From Paramarasmius palmivorus (taxonomy: Eukaryota > Basidiomycota > Agaricomycetes > Agaricales > Marasmiaceae): a DNA stretch of 64,000 nt. Where the stretch lies: NCBI GenBank assembly GCA_037176845.1, contig JAYKXP010000126.1, forward strand, positions 1 through 64,000, given 5' to 3'. The notes under the pieces are model-generated. The model did no database searches. It was not told where the DNA came from and worked only from the letters and a program-made list of their open reading frames with translations. A program made the translations under genes and the position numbers. Shown here in pieces: positions 1 to 10,771 of the stretch. Every line of letters starts with the position of its first letter. The first letter of the stretch is position 1.

Positions 1-2125
1 CATTCCATCCTTCAAATCGTTTTCTTTCCCAATTCCTGGTCCCCATCGACTGCTTTCCCATTCACGCAAATACCCACCTCTATCCTACACACACGCTCCA
101 TGTTCCTTTGGCTTTATCGCCGCGATGTGAAACCTGGAACGCCTTGCAGCCTAATGGATACCTCTCAGAACCCGGCAGGACGCCAAATTGCACGGACGAT
201 CCTACGAAGAGTGTGAGACTTAACCGTAATCAAGACGAATGTACCCGCTTTATCCCCCTTCCATATCTTCACGAACTCACCAAAACGCATTCCATGGTGT
301 TCAACAACGTATCACGAGCTTCCATTCCTACAAGATTACAGGATTCTATACTGCATGAGCTGCCCACTAATTTCATCGCTCACAGCATAGTTTCGGACCC
401 ACTAACCGAGAAAATTGAAGAGGGATATTCTACTCTTCCCCTTCAGTTTCTTGAAAAGGATTGATAGAATTCTTTCCCGGTCCCTCTTCTCCTCCATCCC
501 GTCTGTTATTGCATTCCATTCAATTCCCATTCATCAGGGAAAGTGATCCTCTGACTGTCATCAGCAGTCATCCTGGCATAACAGGAAGTTGTTATTCGCG
601 AGCTTCCGATGGGCCTCTTTAGCCAGAACAGGCCCGAATGCTACATAAGCGCAAAATGTCCACCCTTGAGTCCCCTCGTTCCTCACAAAGTGATTACAGA
701 GCAAGATATATTTGGAAGAAGGCAAGACGCGGATTTTTTACTCTTCAAATGTGACTAATGTGGTTTAATAGAGACTGCTTCCACGCTCAGCTTACCATAT
801 CTTCGGCACACTGATTTTCACATTCCAGAGACTATCACCTGATCTGTTATTGAGACAAACCTCAAAGGTCTGACGGGACACACCGGAAAGCCGATTGGGT
901 CTGTATATTATTAGGCTCGACATGAAGAGATGAGATCGAAATCTTATCTCGACGACATTATTAGACGGTCTTCACTACGGACGAAGGGCTATAGTGCTAA
1001 ACGCTGTGGGTAACATTTGGTGACTCGAGAACTATGGGCCTGTCGATCAGGGCAGTATTCGACGAGGAATAACAGAAAATAGACGACGGGAACAAGACAT
1101 AGAGATACAGAAGCACGACCTGATATAGTGAGTCCACCGATCGATCAACAACTCGGTGGGAGCTTCCAGACCCACCGTGAAGATCCAGTCATACCTCCGC
1201 TTCGTATTGGCATCAGAGAAGATGGTAGCCCATGCCACAATATGCTAAGTACATGCAAAGAATAATAGTAATAAACATTGGTTGCAGCACAGCAATACCT
1301 TAATTAACCCTTAAGTTATGTTATCCACGAAGCAACGGTGTCTTGATCTTGTTACGCGGATGGCCCTATATTTCAGTGAGTATCGAGACCCAACTGGCGT
1401 TGTCGGTATGTACTGAATTTCTATACAGGGAATAACATCAACCATTATCATAGTACGAGTGGCTCTAGAGATCGCATTCGATGACGTGGAGACTGCACTG
1501 ATGTCAGTTCATGGTTAAGGGTCACCGAAGCTTTCCACTTGATCCTAAACCATTCACTATCTCTTGAAGTTTCGTCATAGGCCGAAATCAAAGTGTATCC
1601 AATTTCTTCCTACCCTGTACGTTAGTTGTATCAGCAAAAGGGTATCTGGTAACTTGGTATCTCAGATCTGAGTAGTATCTAACACCGAGAAAATAGTGAA
1701 AAAATGTGGGTGTATGTAACTCTATCGCAATCTGTGAGTGTGATAATCGATCGTACTACTAGAGTATCGATTAGAGTTATACCATGAATCACCTGTACTA
1801 GTCTTCATGTGAAGGGATTTTCAGGCTCGAGGCTAAGCTAGTGCTATGAGCACGACTAGCATATCTGAATATGATACGGTACCGTATATCATGCTGCGAC
1901 TTTCTACTCGTACGATCTGGTCGAATGTCAGAACGCACGTTATAGATCAGCAGCCATGGATACTTAGAAGATCTCAAGCTAGGTTTCTCGAGACTGCGCC
2001 CCGCAACCTTGATCCAGATGTCCACTCGCGAACGAGCACTGCCAGTGGCGATTATAGGTGAAGTGTCTCATAACTCCAGATCTTTGCGTATGAAGCTGGA
2101 ATGTGTCACTTTGACTGAAACTAAG
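1..2125. other. No recognisable gene
   Basis: I see no gene I can support in this stretch. Open frames exist (for example 108-464 on the plus strand and 1979-2332 on the minus strand). None shows a domain, and none can be extended through splice sites into a family I recognise. The base composition looks like ordinary fungal intergenic or decayed sequence. Confidence 0.5.
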
Positions 2126-2394
2126 GTCGGATGCCAAATAATTAAACAATCTGTGTCGTTGACATAGGGCCTGTTTAAACAGGGTGAATAAGGATGAAGT
2201 AAGAATTAAACAGTGATTAAACAATTTGAACGGTGATTGTCTACTAAACAAAAGTAACGAGCGTGAATTGAACTGAAGACATAACGAATCATTAGGTAAG
2301 AATACTTCCCAACAAACGTCCCAATATAACATCTACGCCATGGAACTGTATTAGGCATACTGTATGTACTAGAGTATAATCTGTCAATTTTTGT

Positions 2395-2610
2395 CCTTTG
2401 TGAAGGCCACTGCGCCGAAGGCGCTCTAGTTAGGGGTTAGGGTTAGAAACCACTGCGCCGAAGGCGCCCAGGTTAGGGGTTAGGTGGTAGGGGTTCGGGT
2501 TAGAGGGGGACGCCCCGCGGTTAGGGGTTAGGGTATAGGGTCAGGGGTCTGAGAATATGTTTTAGGGGGGGTGCGGGGGGGAACGCCCCGCGTTAGGGGT
2601 TAGGCATTAG
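2395..2610 (+). repeat. Degenerate telomere-like TTAGGG/TTAGGGG tract
   Basis: The tract contains repeated GGTTAGGGGTTAGGG-type words. They are interleaved with two copies of a CACTGCGCCGAAGGCGC unit (about 2409 and 2451) and two GGACGCCCCGCG-like units (about 2508 and 2582). TTAGGG is the usual fungal telomere repeat. Here the copies are imperfect and internal to an inverted-repeat element, so this is an interstitial telomere-like array rather than a chromosome end. Confidence 0.7.
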
Positions 2611-2683
2611 GAATTAAAGGTGAAATGCAGTGGGATGATATGGGTATATAGGTTAGACAATTGCTCCAACTGATAACGGACTA

Positions 2684-2769
2684 ATGGCTTAGTGGTCTGG
2701 ATTATGTGTCGCTACCTCAGTATGTAATTGTTCACGAGGTCGGCGGTTCGATCCAGCATTGCGGCCGTT
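2684..2769 (+). other. tRNA-like sequence with pol III A and B boxes
   Basis: TGGCTTAGTGGTC resembles an A box, and GGTTCGATCC about 50 bases downstream is a consensus B box. I could not build a proper acceptor stem, and the T stem has two mismatches. It is therefore not a functional tRNA by eye. It could be a SINE-type promoter head or a dead tRNA carried inside the inverted-repeat element. Confidence 0.4.
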
Positions 2770-3029
2770 TTTCTTCAGCGCTTAGTCAGAATGTTTAAAC
2801 AGACCTCCTGTCAACGACACAAATTGTTTAAATTTCTGGCATCCGGCGCCTGACTGAAAACAGCATTGGCGACTTTAAGACGGATCACATCAAATGTGGG
2901 TCCAATAGACTCACTCAGCTGACCAAAGCGCAGGATTTGTGTCCAGCACGAGGCGTACAGGCTGCGCCGTAAAGATAACACGGCCATAAAACACTGTCAC
3001 TCCAAAATCAATTTCTTCCATTACCCATC

Positions 3030-3862
3030 ATGTCCGCCACCTCTTCTTCTGTTCCCGCTACTCCTCCTACGATCGAACGTTGTCTAGGTGAACATTCTCA
3101 TCCATCATCAAATTCATCCAAAACATACTCATTTTCTCTCAGTTGCCGAATGCTCGATCCCTATCGATCTGATTCTCGAATCTGCCGACGGCAAATGGTT
3201 TGGTGCCCACACCAAGAACATGGAAACATTCAACACCGCCTTTCCTCCAACTTCTTCCGTAACACACGATATCAACGACATCGTCAAACTATCTGAGACC
3301 AGCGACGTTCTAGCACTTCTTCTACAGTTTTCGCATTACCAAGAACACGGAGATCTATGCGACAAAGGGTTGGATCTTGTTCTAGGACTAGCAACAGCAG
3401 CGGACAAGTATGGGAACTTTTTCGCTGCTATGGTGGTTAGAGAAGCGATCAAGTGTGTCTTTTACGTCATTCGGAATCCTTTGGGACGTGTTGATAATTC
3501 AATTGTAGCTACTACGGAAGACAATCGAAATACAACGCTGTTCGCGTCATACCATACAAGGCTATACACTCTGATTTCAAACATATGGATGAGATAGTCC
3601 GTTCGACTATGGATCTTCCTCTTTCGACTGCTTTGCATTTCATGAAGCCGTACCCGGAGGTGTTTTATGCATATGTGAGTTGTCAATGTACTGCATACTA
3701 GTTGACCGTGTATTGAAATTTACCTTTCAGGCTCTGTATAGAGAAGGGAGAGGAAACGAATGGGGTAGTTGGCGCGATGGCGAAGGTGAATTTGGCTGGA
3801 TCTCGTATGTGAAACGTGCCGCCAATCCACCAGTCGATCCAGATGTGTATGGGAATAGCTGA
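3030..3862 (+). CDS. BTB/POZ domain protein (4 exons)
   Basis: Exons are 3030-3087, 3143-3452, 3521-3674 and 3731-3862, all with GT-AG junctions in frame, giving 217 residues. The BTB core starts at about residue 20 with the family signature (V)xECSIPIDLILESADGK and continues with GAHTKNMETFNTAF. It ends with AADKYGNFFA and a helical segment, EAIKQSKYNAVRVIPYKAIHSD. The latter matches the C-terminal helices of the BTB gene at 21184-22132. This copy is about 60 residues shorter at the C-terminus than that paralogue. BTB domains dimerise and often link substrates to Cul3 ubiquitin ligases. The partner here is unknown, and the gene belongs to an expanded fungal family present several times in the window. 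Confidence 0.8.
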
Positions 3863-4285
3863 GTAGGTAGTTTATGTGCAGAGGCCAGACTCTAATGATA
3901 TCTATGGACGTCAGCCACTCTAGAGGGAACACCCATTCATGGGATCACATTCTAGACCACATACGAAGCCTGCACAGTATTTCCCACCAACACAAAACAA
4001 AAGATTGACAATACCTTCCTAGTACTAATCACACCCGGATGCTTTTTCCCTGATAGTCTATCGCAATCCCAAAGTGATAATTGGAAGTGCTTTCTGCAGT
4101 TATGAACAACGTGCCATGAACCGCTTGTTCCACTCTTATACTGTAGAAGGTCTAGTCGGTTGTTGGACGTTCAGTGGGTTAACAATTGAATAACTTCGTA
4201 TATTTAGATCAAGTACACGTTCCGGGGGAGTACAGAATCGTGAGCAACGTACGTCGGATTTGCACTGCCATTCGCTCTCCTAACG
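3863..4285. other. Intergenic, nothing recognised
   Basis: This stretch separates the BTB gene from the tRNA-Asn gene. I see no coding or structured feature. Confidence 0.5.
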
Positions 4286-4381
4286 TGCCCCATGGCTGAG
4301 TTGGTTACAGCCTCCGACTGTTATGCAGCCAGGACAATATTAGCAATCGGAAGGTTGTGAGTTCGAGCCTCACTGGGGCAG
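4286..4381 (+). tRNA. tRNA-Asn(GTT), intron-containing
   Basis: The acceptor stem TGCCCCA pairs with TGGGGCA. The D arm is GCTG..CAGC and the T arm is GTGAG-TTCGAGC-CTCAC. The anticodon loop reads CT-GTT-A, with the stem TCCGA closed by TCGGA after an intron of about 22 bases inserted after position 37. It is one of three close Asn copies (also 6744-6843 and 18184-18280) with different intron sequences. Confidence 0.9.
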
Positions 4382-4723
4382 CTAGCTCTGCTGTATTCTA
4401 TTTTTTTCGCCCCCCCCCAGAAAGGGCCTTTCAAACGCTTCCTCATTCGTGGTGCAAGCCTTGAAATGGGATCTTCGTGGACTCGGAGTTGGATAATCTC
4501 ACTCACGATCCTGAATGAAACCTGTGGAAGGTCACCGTCAAAAAAGAAATGCGATTGCGCGAGCTCTAGGTTTGGTATGACCCGAATGAACGTACTAAAA
4601 TGCAACGAGAACTATCAATTTTTAGCGCAACCTCCGATGAGAGTAAAGCTCTTATCTGTAGAACGAGAAACTTACCTCACCTTACAATAAGGCAAAAAAA
4701 AGAATTACTGAATCGTCCGAAGC

Positions 4724-4821
4724 TTCCCCCTAGCCGATTTGAACGACTGACCTCTTCATCATACGATCTTCTTCTACAAAAGTCATACGAGTGAAGCGCT
4801 CTACCGCTGAGCTAAGGGGGA
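4724..4821 (-). tRNA. tRNA-Thr(CGT), intron-containing
   Basis: The acceptor stem TCCCCCT pairs with AGGGGGA. The D arm is GCTC-AGCGGTA-GAGC. The anticodon stem is CTTCA/TGAAG with loop CT-CGT-A, followed by an intron of about 25 bases. The T loop is TTCAAAT with an AGTCG/CGGCT stem. A decayed relative lies at 13558-13640. Confidence 0.85.
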
Positions 4822-4912
4822 ACATACCCCTCCTCGTCGTCGTTTACCCCCAGGGACCCTGGGGCGTGAACGCACACATGGGCGAACGAAAAAATTTCCC
4901 TTCTCGCCTCAA

Positions 4913-5005
4913 AGTGCCCGGCGTGGTTCGAACACGCGGCTTCGAGATTACGCCACAAGATCCACGAAATTGCAATCTCACACTCTACCACTGAGTTACG
5001 GGCAC
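4913..5005 (-). tRNA. tRNA-Cys(GCA), intron-containing
   Basis: The acceptor stem GTGCCCG pairs with CGGGCAC. The T arm is GCGTG-TTCGAAC-CACGC. The anticodon loop TT-GCA-A sits on a TGAGA stem that closes with TCTCG after the intron. It lies in the same orientation as the neighbouring Thr and Lys genes. A copy lacking part of the D arm lies at 13272-13356. Confidence 0.88.
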
Positions 5006-5090
5006 ATGTCGACAAATGTTACAGGGAATGAATAGGTTCTTGTGGATAAGCAATTGAATTTCGACAAAAATGTGAGGGATCTACAGAACT

Positions 5091-5185
5091 AGCCCACCGC
5101 GAGGGTCGAACTCGCAGCCTTCAGATCAAATTAGGGAGGAACACAAATAAGAGTCTGACGCTCTATCCGATTGAGCTAGGCGGGC
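5091..5185 (-). tRNA. tRNA-Lys(CTT), intron-containing
   Basis: The acceptor stem GCCCGCC pairs with GGTGGGC (one G-T pair). The D arm is GCTC..GAGC. The anticodon stem is TCAGA/TCTGA with loop CT-CTT-A and an intron of about 25 bases. The T arm is GCGAG-TTCGACC-CTCGC. Last of the Asn-Thr-Cys-Lys cluster. Confidence 0.88.
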
Positions 5186-5975
5186 TCTTAGCAGGATACA
5201 TTTCAGTGAGGTACTGATGGGCGTGAGACGACTCACCGAATCTTCTCCCAACGCCCTTCTATCCCCGGTTCCATGCTTGAGGGAAAGACGAGTTATACTC
5301 TATCATGTGAAGTGGGGGAATAATGACGTACATGCCCATACCCCCGTGTTGACGCTACCCTGAATCGAGGGAGTTGAAGACGGAAGTAAGGAGCAGCTTG
5401 GGGTGTGGGTGTGAATGTGGGTGTTGGGAAGGAAAAGCATTTCAGCTCGTCGGGTGTCATGGGAATAGAGAAAACGTACTGTCGATGACCATTCCCCAAG
5501 TCTAACTTCTGCTCCTCTGTTCGTCTCAAGCGTGCGTTCGTTGGGTGCTGACGCCTGGTTCCGGGAATGTGGGGGTGTAGATCTGGGTGTTGGGAAAAGA
5601 GAGGACTTCATTTCGTGGTTGACTCCGGCGGTAGGTTGTGTGGAGACGTAATTGGATCACCTCTTCTCCCAGTTAAACGGTCTTCCCTTGTTACATGTGT
5701 GCGCTCGTTGTATGATAAGGAATGGATCGAGGTCGGTCGTGGAAGGTAGCTGACATAATCAAGGAGGTCGCCGAGCGTTGACCAAGGAAGCGTACACGTG
5801 GACGCAAGAAGTAGAAGACATCCCACAGAGCTGGCAGGAAATGCAAAGGGAGGTTGGCTTGGGATGGTAGGCAACCGTGTTGATCTTGATGCATGTTCGA
5901 TAGAGGCTAATAAAGCTGTAATGATGAGATCGAGGTAGTAAAAGAGTCAGATGAGACGTACCTGTTGAAATAGAC
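5186..5975. other. No recognisable gene
   Basis: Several overlapping minus-strand frames occur at 5293-5894 but none has a recognisable domain. Two purine/GT-rich runs (about 5400-5430 and 5565-5600) resemble each other. I cannot assign a function. Confidence 0.4.
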
Positions 5976-5978
5976 CGT

Positions 5979-6139
5979 CACTGGGGGCAAGAAAGCATAA
6001 GTCTCGGGACTTTTTCGAAGACCTATGCTATACTTACTCGAGTTTTTGGACCTTATGTATGACTTATGCTTAGACCTTTCATAGGTTTTGCGTAAGTCTA
6101 GCATAAAGAACCCAGACTTATGCGAAATTGTCCCCAGTG
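5979..6139. mobile_element. CACTG-ended MITE, 161 bp
   Basis: The element starts CACTGGGGGCAA and ends TTGTCCCCAGTG. The terminal inverted repeat continues inward with GCATAAGTCT on both sides. It is flanked by CGT on both sides (5976-5978 and 6140-6142), a 3-base target-site duplication. The interior repeats ATGC/TAAGTC words and has no coding capacity. CACT-type ends with 3-base duplications are characteristic of CMC/EnSpm-like transposons, so I infer a non-autonomous derivative of that group. Confidence 0.75.
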
Positions 6140-6142
6140 CGT

Positions 6143-6743
6143 GTTTAGTTCATTCTTCCTCTGTTTCCTTCTGCTCATCTCCAGCTTACTCCGGCAGGGG
6201 ATCAATGTCGCAAAAGCTTGTTGAAAGTATCGGTAACGGTACATCATATGAATCGCAGAGGGGTCCCGAGGGAGCAGTAGCTTTCAAGTTGCGGTAGGCG
6301 CAGATGAAGGCCGCAGAGTTGTTGGAGGTCGATATAGCAAACAATTTGTAGAATATAGCAAGTCGAAGGAGCGATTGATTGGATGCAGAAGAGGTTATTG
6401 AGTAGTCGGTTTGTGGCGTGTCGTGATATCTATGGGCCTGAGGAAAACTCCTTGGAGGAGATAAAAGATATGAGTTCCAGGCGGCAGAGGAAGATACACG
6501 CTAGACGTACATATCGTGAAAGGGTCTCTCCGACATTTCTCCCAACGGTAGTGAGCACTGATAAGATGAATTTGTTAGCTCGAGTCAGATTGGAAGGGCA
6601 TATGAACGACTTAGGGATCCTGGCATAATGGCTGAGGAGAGAGTAGATGGAGGTGAACAATAAAAAAGAGCGCTCCGGAGCGCCAAGTCATTGCCCCACG
6701 TGATTGGAGCGATCATACCTATTCTGAAAGCCAACCATGGACA
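6143..6743. other. No recognisable gene
   Basis: A purine-rich stretch lies between the MITE and the next tRNA. The open frames here (for example 6383-6628) show no domain. Confidence 0.4.
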
Positions 6744-6843
6744 TGCCCCATGGCTGAGTTGGTTACAGCGTCCGACTGTTATGAATGAAGCATCCGGTAC
6801 ATCTAACATCGGAAGGTCGTGAGTTCGAGCCTCACTGGGGCAG
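6744..6843 (+). tRNA. tRNA-Asn(GTT), intron-containing
   Basis: Same body as the copy at 4286-4381, with a perfect acceptor pairing TGCCCCA/TGGGGCA. The D arm is GCTG-AGTTGGTTA-CAGC, the anticodon stem TCCGA/TCGGA with loop CT-GTT-A, and the T arm GTGAG-TTCGAGC-CTCAC. The intron of about 26 bases differs from those of the other copies. Confidence 0.92.
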
Positions 6844-7304
6844 GTCGTTTGGACTCTTCTATGGACCTTTTTAGCGCTTACACATTCCGCCGCACGCAAT
6901 CAATATCAATCAATCTCCAACCTCACTCTTTCACCACAGCCATCATCTTCCCGCTTCCGTCTGTCTTTGAACCGCAGGTAACTTGTGGATCTAGTTTTTA
7001 AAGAGCGGAGCGTCAATCTTTACTGCAGCGTCACGCCCGAATCATGAAACTCATCAATCATCTAAGCACCCATAAATTGAGTTGCAAGGCTGTGATACGG
7101 CGGTCATTCATTCAATAGTCGGCGATTGCCCTCAAGTATTTGAGTTACTTCAACTTGACACCACCGCCGACCGCATGTCCACCCGCCGGCATCACCGAGA
7201 CGTTGCTCATCATTCCGCTGCTGTCATGATCATCATCAATCACAATCTACACGACACCTTGATCCTATCACCGTCCACAACTCTTGGCTCTCCCTCTCTC
7301 CACC
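6844..7304. other. Probable 5' region of the downstream membrane-protein gene
   Basis: No coding feature seen. The last part is pyrimidine-rich (TCCCTCTCTCCACC just before the ATG at 7305), as is common in fungal promoters and leaders. Confidence 0.4.
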
Positions 7305-8739
7305 ATGAGTGCACCTCCAGAGCTACTCCCAGCTCTTCAACACGAACGAGATATCTCTGTGAGCATCACTATCTCATACACCATATCTATCATCACTCAC
7401 AACGAACTCTTACACGGAAAAGTATTGGGCAGGTTAGTCTCCTTTGTACTTCCCCTTCTACATTACCCCATCTCCGACTCAATCATATCACCTCAACAGT
7501 CTCAGTAATCTTTCTCCTTCCATACGACTTCATACTCCGGCTCTCCCTCGAGATCCAATACATCTGGAAATCACCATGGACGTTATTCAAAGCCCTGTAT
7601 CTCATACAGCGATTCCTGCCGTTTGTGGATTGTTTCTTTCTGTTAATCATCTGTGAGCCGGTGCCTTTTCTGATAGACTTTTGACGACTGAAGCTTCGTT
7701 GACAGTTCGTTTTGCGCCGGGGTTAAGTGAAAAGCAATGTTATTATGGACATCGGGCGTTGATGTGTACGTTCTCTCATATGTTATCATTTCACTCCATC
7801 TGATTGTATTCACCAGTCACTTCGACAGTAGGCGTTGCATTATCCAACAGTACGCCTACTTCTCCTTTCCAATCAAACCAATGAAAGTCACTCACCACCA
7901 CTCCCCTAGTCGTCTTAAGCGTCCGTATATGGTGCGTATGGATGAACAGCCCACGCATCCGCGCAATCGTCGTCATTCTTGTCGTAGGAACTTTGATTCC
8001 GCATTTCGTCACCCTAGATCGGATATCCAAGTCTTTGAGATGTTGGTCCTTCCTATCCAAACGCATCGCTCATTAACTCCTCTCATAGTCGCCATCCTGC
8101 CCATACCGAACTTTAGGGGATGTTTCATCATCGACGGAGATGAAGTGTATACGATTTGGATTACTTGGTTGATTTATGATACGAGTGAGTTCTTGACTCG
8201 TCACTACAATCTGTTACTTACTAGCTCGGCTAGGTGCGACGGTTCTCATGCTCATACCAGCATTTTGGGCTTGTAAGTTCTCCGTACATTCACTCGAAGT
8301 GGCTTCTTAGCTGACATTGGTATATACCAGATCGAGAAGGAGGTCTACCGAACCTTTTGAGAGTTATCTATCAAGACGGAGCGTTATATTTCATGCTTAT
8401 GCTACGTGAGTTTACGCCACGTTCCCCTTTTCAACGTAAACCTCTAAATCGTCATTGTAGTTCTCTCCACGGCGAACATCGTGATTATCAAAACACTACC
8501 CGTACGTCTGCAAGTACCCCATTTCGAACGCTCTGAGCTAATACTCTGACCAATAGTCGGAGTTTACACTCGTATTAGGACCGTAAGTCATTCATGATTC
8601 ACTACTTGCCCTTTATTCGACTAATACCCTGCATCTTAGGCTCCAGCGCGTACTACATTGTATACTAACCAGCCACCTCATAATCCACATCCGCCAAGTC
8701 GCATCCAAAAACATCGTTATCGAGAGTACACCTTTGTAA
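7305..8739 (+). CDS. DUF6533-type multi-pass membrane protein (12 exons)
   Basis: Exons are 7305-7358, 7423-7432, 7500-7652, 7706-7765, 7817-7849, 7910-8041, 8089-8184, 8225-8272, 8331-8405, 8461-8501, 8557-8582 and 8640-8739. All are in frame (828 nt, 275 residues). The N-terminus carries the family pattern ISYWAVSVIFLLPYDF followed by LEIQYIWKSPWTLFK and LYLIQRFLPFVD. About seven hydrophobic segments follow. The C-terminus, LQRVLHCILTSHLIIHIRQ, is also typical of this agaricomycete family. Exon 2 is only 10 bases long and encodes the conserved YWA. The role of the family is unknown. Its topology resembles a receptor and it acts in a membrane. Very short introns of 40-70 bases are normal for the organism. 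Confidence 0.85.
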
Positions 8740-8858
8740 ATTGTAATCAATTCCCCTCTACTTTACCACTGCTTCTGCTTGCCATTACTATAAAACATAC
8801 CTATCATAATCATAATCATAATCCATTAACACCTCAACCACAAACGAAACGAAACAAA

Positions 8859-9690
8859 TCACTCACAAGTCTTAGCATCATCCCCCGGCCCAACCTCTAC
8901 CCACTCCAAAAACAACCCCGCCGCATTCTCCGGCGTTCTACCTTCCCTAAACCCATTCAACTTCGTCGTAACATACCCCGGGCAAATACAATTAACCCTT
9001 ATCCTCTCTTCCCTTAAATCCGTCGCCAGGGAGATGGTATACGAATTCAGTGCGGCTTTCGACGCTCCGTACGCATTAGCGTACGAATACAGGGGATTGG
9101 CTTCGGGGCCTGCACGGTCACTGTTCGAACCTAACCCGGAGGTGATGTTGACGATGGAGCCGTAGCCTGGTGGGGAGAGACGGATGAGAGGGATGAGAGT
9201 GGTTGTTAGGTGAACGATAGCGAAGAAGTTTGTGTCGAATGTTTTGCGGTATTCTTCGTGGTTGGATTCGGATGGTTTTATTAGTGGGCATGCAACGGCT
9301 AGAGGTGTCGTTAGGCAGTGATTGAAGTTGGTAAAGAGGTGAAGACGCACCAGCGTTGTTTACGAGAACGTCTAGACGACCTTGTTCTTTCTCGATTCTT
9401 TCTTTGGCAGCGAGTATCAACTCCCCATCTAACACATCGAGGTGTAAAAAGTGGACGTCCAGACCATGCTCGTCTTTGAGTTGTTTCCTAGATTCCTTAC
9501 TTTAGCCTTTCCCCCAACAAAGAAAAGAAGGAAAGACGTACGCAGCTTGAACACCCAATTCCTTATTCCTCGCCCCAAGATACACAATATGCCCACGTTC
9601 AGCTAAGAGCTTGACTAGAGCGTAGCCGATACCTTGATTCGCACCGGTGACGAGGACGACTTTCTGGTATGGTTGTTCTGTTTCCGCCAT
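8859..9690 (-). CDS. Short-chain dehydrogenase/reductase (SDR)
   Basis: Exons on the minus strand are 9542-9690, 9351-9487 and 8859-9298 (241 residues). The Rossmann motif TGANQGIG lies at residues 15-22 and LVNNAA at 91-96. The catalytic Ser is in NITSGLGS (S149), and Tyr172 and Lys176 are in YGASK. The GxxxGxG cofactor loop and the ARN after the second strand suggest NADP(H) use, as in CBR1-like carbonyl reductases. The cytosolic substrate is unknown. It is convergent with the 7TM gene, whose stop is only about 120 bases away. Its 5' end plus upstream DNA is duplicated at 13898-14336. Confidence 0.9.
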
Positions 9691-9954
9691 GGGTCGAAGG
9701 TGCGGAAAGTGGGCGTCACGGTTAGTCGACAGTCATTTATACATACAAGGACATTAATATAAACAGCGCGCTGCGCTGGGAGCTCGCCGATCATGATTGT
9801 GATGGTGATGGTGATGTGCTGTATAATTGATTGGTTCTTCCATCAGTGATGCCAGTGGGGCAGCTCTATCACCACCGCGCTACGCCCGCTCTATAATTTG
9901 GCGCGTTATGGGATAAGGTAATAGAGAGAAGAACTGAGTGGTAACCGACCTTAG

Positions 9955-10006
9955 CTCAGTTAGAAGAGCACGAGACTGCAGTTCTGGTCGAACCAGGGAG
10001 GTCGGA
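9955..10006 (+). pseudogene. Truncated tRNA-Tyr relic
   Basis: It begins CCGACCTTAGCTCAGTT and ends AGGTCGGA like the intact Tyr genes at 15804 and 16388. It is only about 52 bases long. The 3' half of the anticodon arm and part of the T arm are missing. It sits upstream of the SDR gene in the ancestral copy of the segmental duplication. Confidence 0.75.
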
Positions 10007-10184
10007 TTACAGTATTGGTGAAAGTTCGATTTTTTAAAATCTTATTCGAGGAGCTCTTTAGGTATATCAGGTTCTGAAACTCACGCCTAATTGTTCCCCC
10101 AAATGTTCTTCGTGCTCAAGAGAATTCGGATATGATATAGGAACCCACGATTATTGGCGGGCTTGTGTCAGGATTGTGGTAAGA

Positions 10185-10335
10185 ATCCATCGACTTCTCT
10201 AAACTTGGAGAATGTTCCCATTGGTAAAATGATATGAAGATTCCACAACAAATGCTGTTCCGCAACTGATGTTCTCATTACATCAGAGCTACTTGCTGCG
10301 CAGCTTGAGTATGTGGTCGTGACTCAATTGATCGC
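10185..10335. repeat. Dispersed repeat shared with 51112-51300
   Basis: The two copies share GACTTCTCTAAA..GAGAATG, AACAAATGCTGTTCCGCAAC, CATTACATCAGAGCTAC and TATGTGGTCGTGACT in the same order. The right-hand copy has a short insertion. The nature of the repeat is unknown. No coding frame or transposon end was recognised. Confidence 0.75.
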
Positions 10336-10364
10336 TGCATTGGAAACTTTGAAAACGGAGTCTT

Positions 10365-10450
10365 ACCCAAGCGTAAGTCCCATAATATGTAAGACCTGAT
10401 CTACTCGAAGCTTGAGAGTAGTTTGTGCGATCTCATCCATGTTGGGTCTT
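10365..10450 (-). pseudogene. BTB gene exon fragment
   Basis: It matches part of the 163-nt exon of the double-BTB gene (52265-52365). Shared words include CGAAGCTTGAGAGTAGT and GTGCGATCTCATCCA, with TTACCCAAGC at the splice boundary. Together with 10185-10335 it is colinear with 51112-52365, so it is a deleted duplicate of that region. Confidence 0.7.
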
Positions 10451-10771
10451 AAGTTTATGAACATCAACCGTGAAGAGTAACGTCCAAGGGTGAGTGGTAC
10501 AGTATGGTGTCGGCGACACTGGAAACTTCAAGGTTAGTCAAACCGAAAGAAACCTCGGCATCGAAATTCTTCACCTGGATGTATGTCCGTTCAGGTTAGC
10601 CCGAACTCCATTACAGAGAGGAAAGATAGGTCGAGCAATCCCACAAGCCTGCCTCAAGTCTGGAGTAATGCAGAGCATGTTACGTGTATGTAGCTTGCTC
10701 TTACTACTTAGGGACATCTGAACAGACTCACAACTCGGGACGTACCAAAAAGAAATCGCACTCTCTGTGAA

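Larger units (their letters stand above)
2126..2846. mobile_element. Inverted-repeat (fold-back) element, non-autonomous
   Basis: Two arms of roughly 55 bases face each other. The left arm (2126-2182) and the reverse complement of the right arm (2791-2846) share cGGATGCCA, then TTAAACAAT/CTGTGTCGTTGACA, then a CTGTTTAAACA palindrome core. Only scattered substitutions separate them. The ~720-base body has no transposase frame. It holds telomere-like repeats and a tRNA-like stretch, annotated separately. I infer a MITE or other non-autonomous DNA element. The superfamily is unknown and I could not identify a clean target duplication. Confidence 0.6.

Noticed and set aside
108..464. 118-codon open frame near the left edge
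   Set aside because: No domain, no family resemblance and no splice continuation. Stretches of this length without stops are common in this composition.
2395..2610. True chromosome end at the telomere-like tract
   Set aside because: The repeats are degenerate, mixed with other units, enclosed by an inverted repeat, and followed by 60 kb of genes on one side and 2 kb of ordinary DNA on the other.
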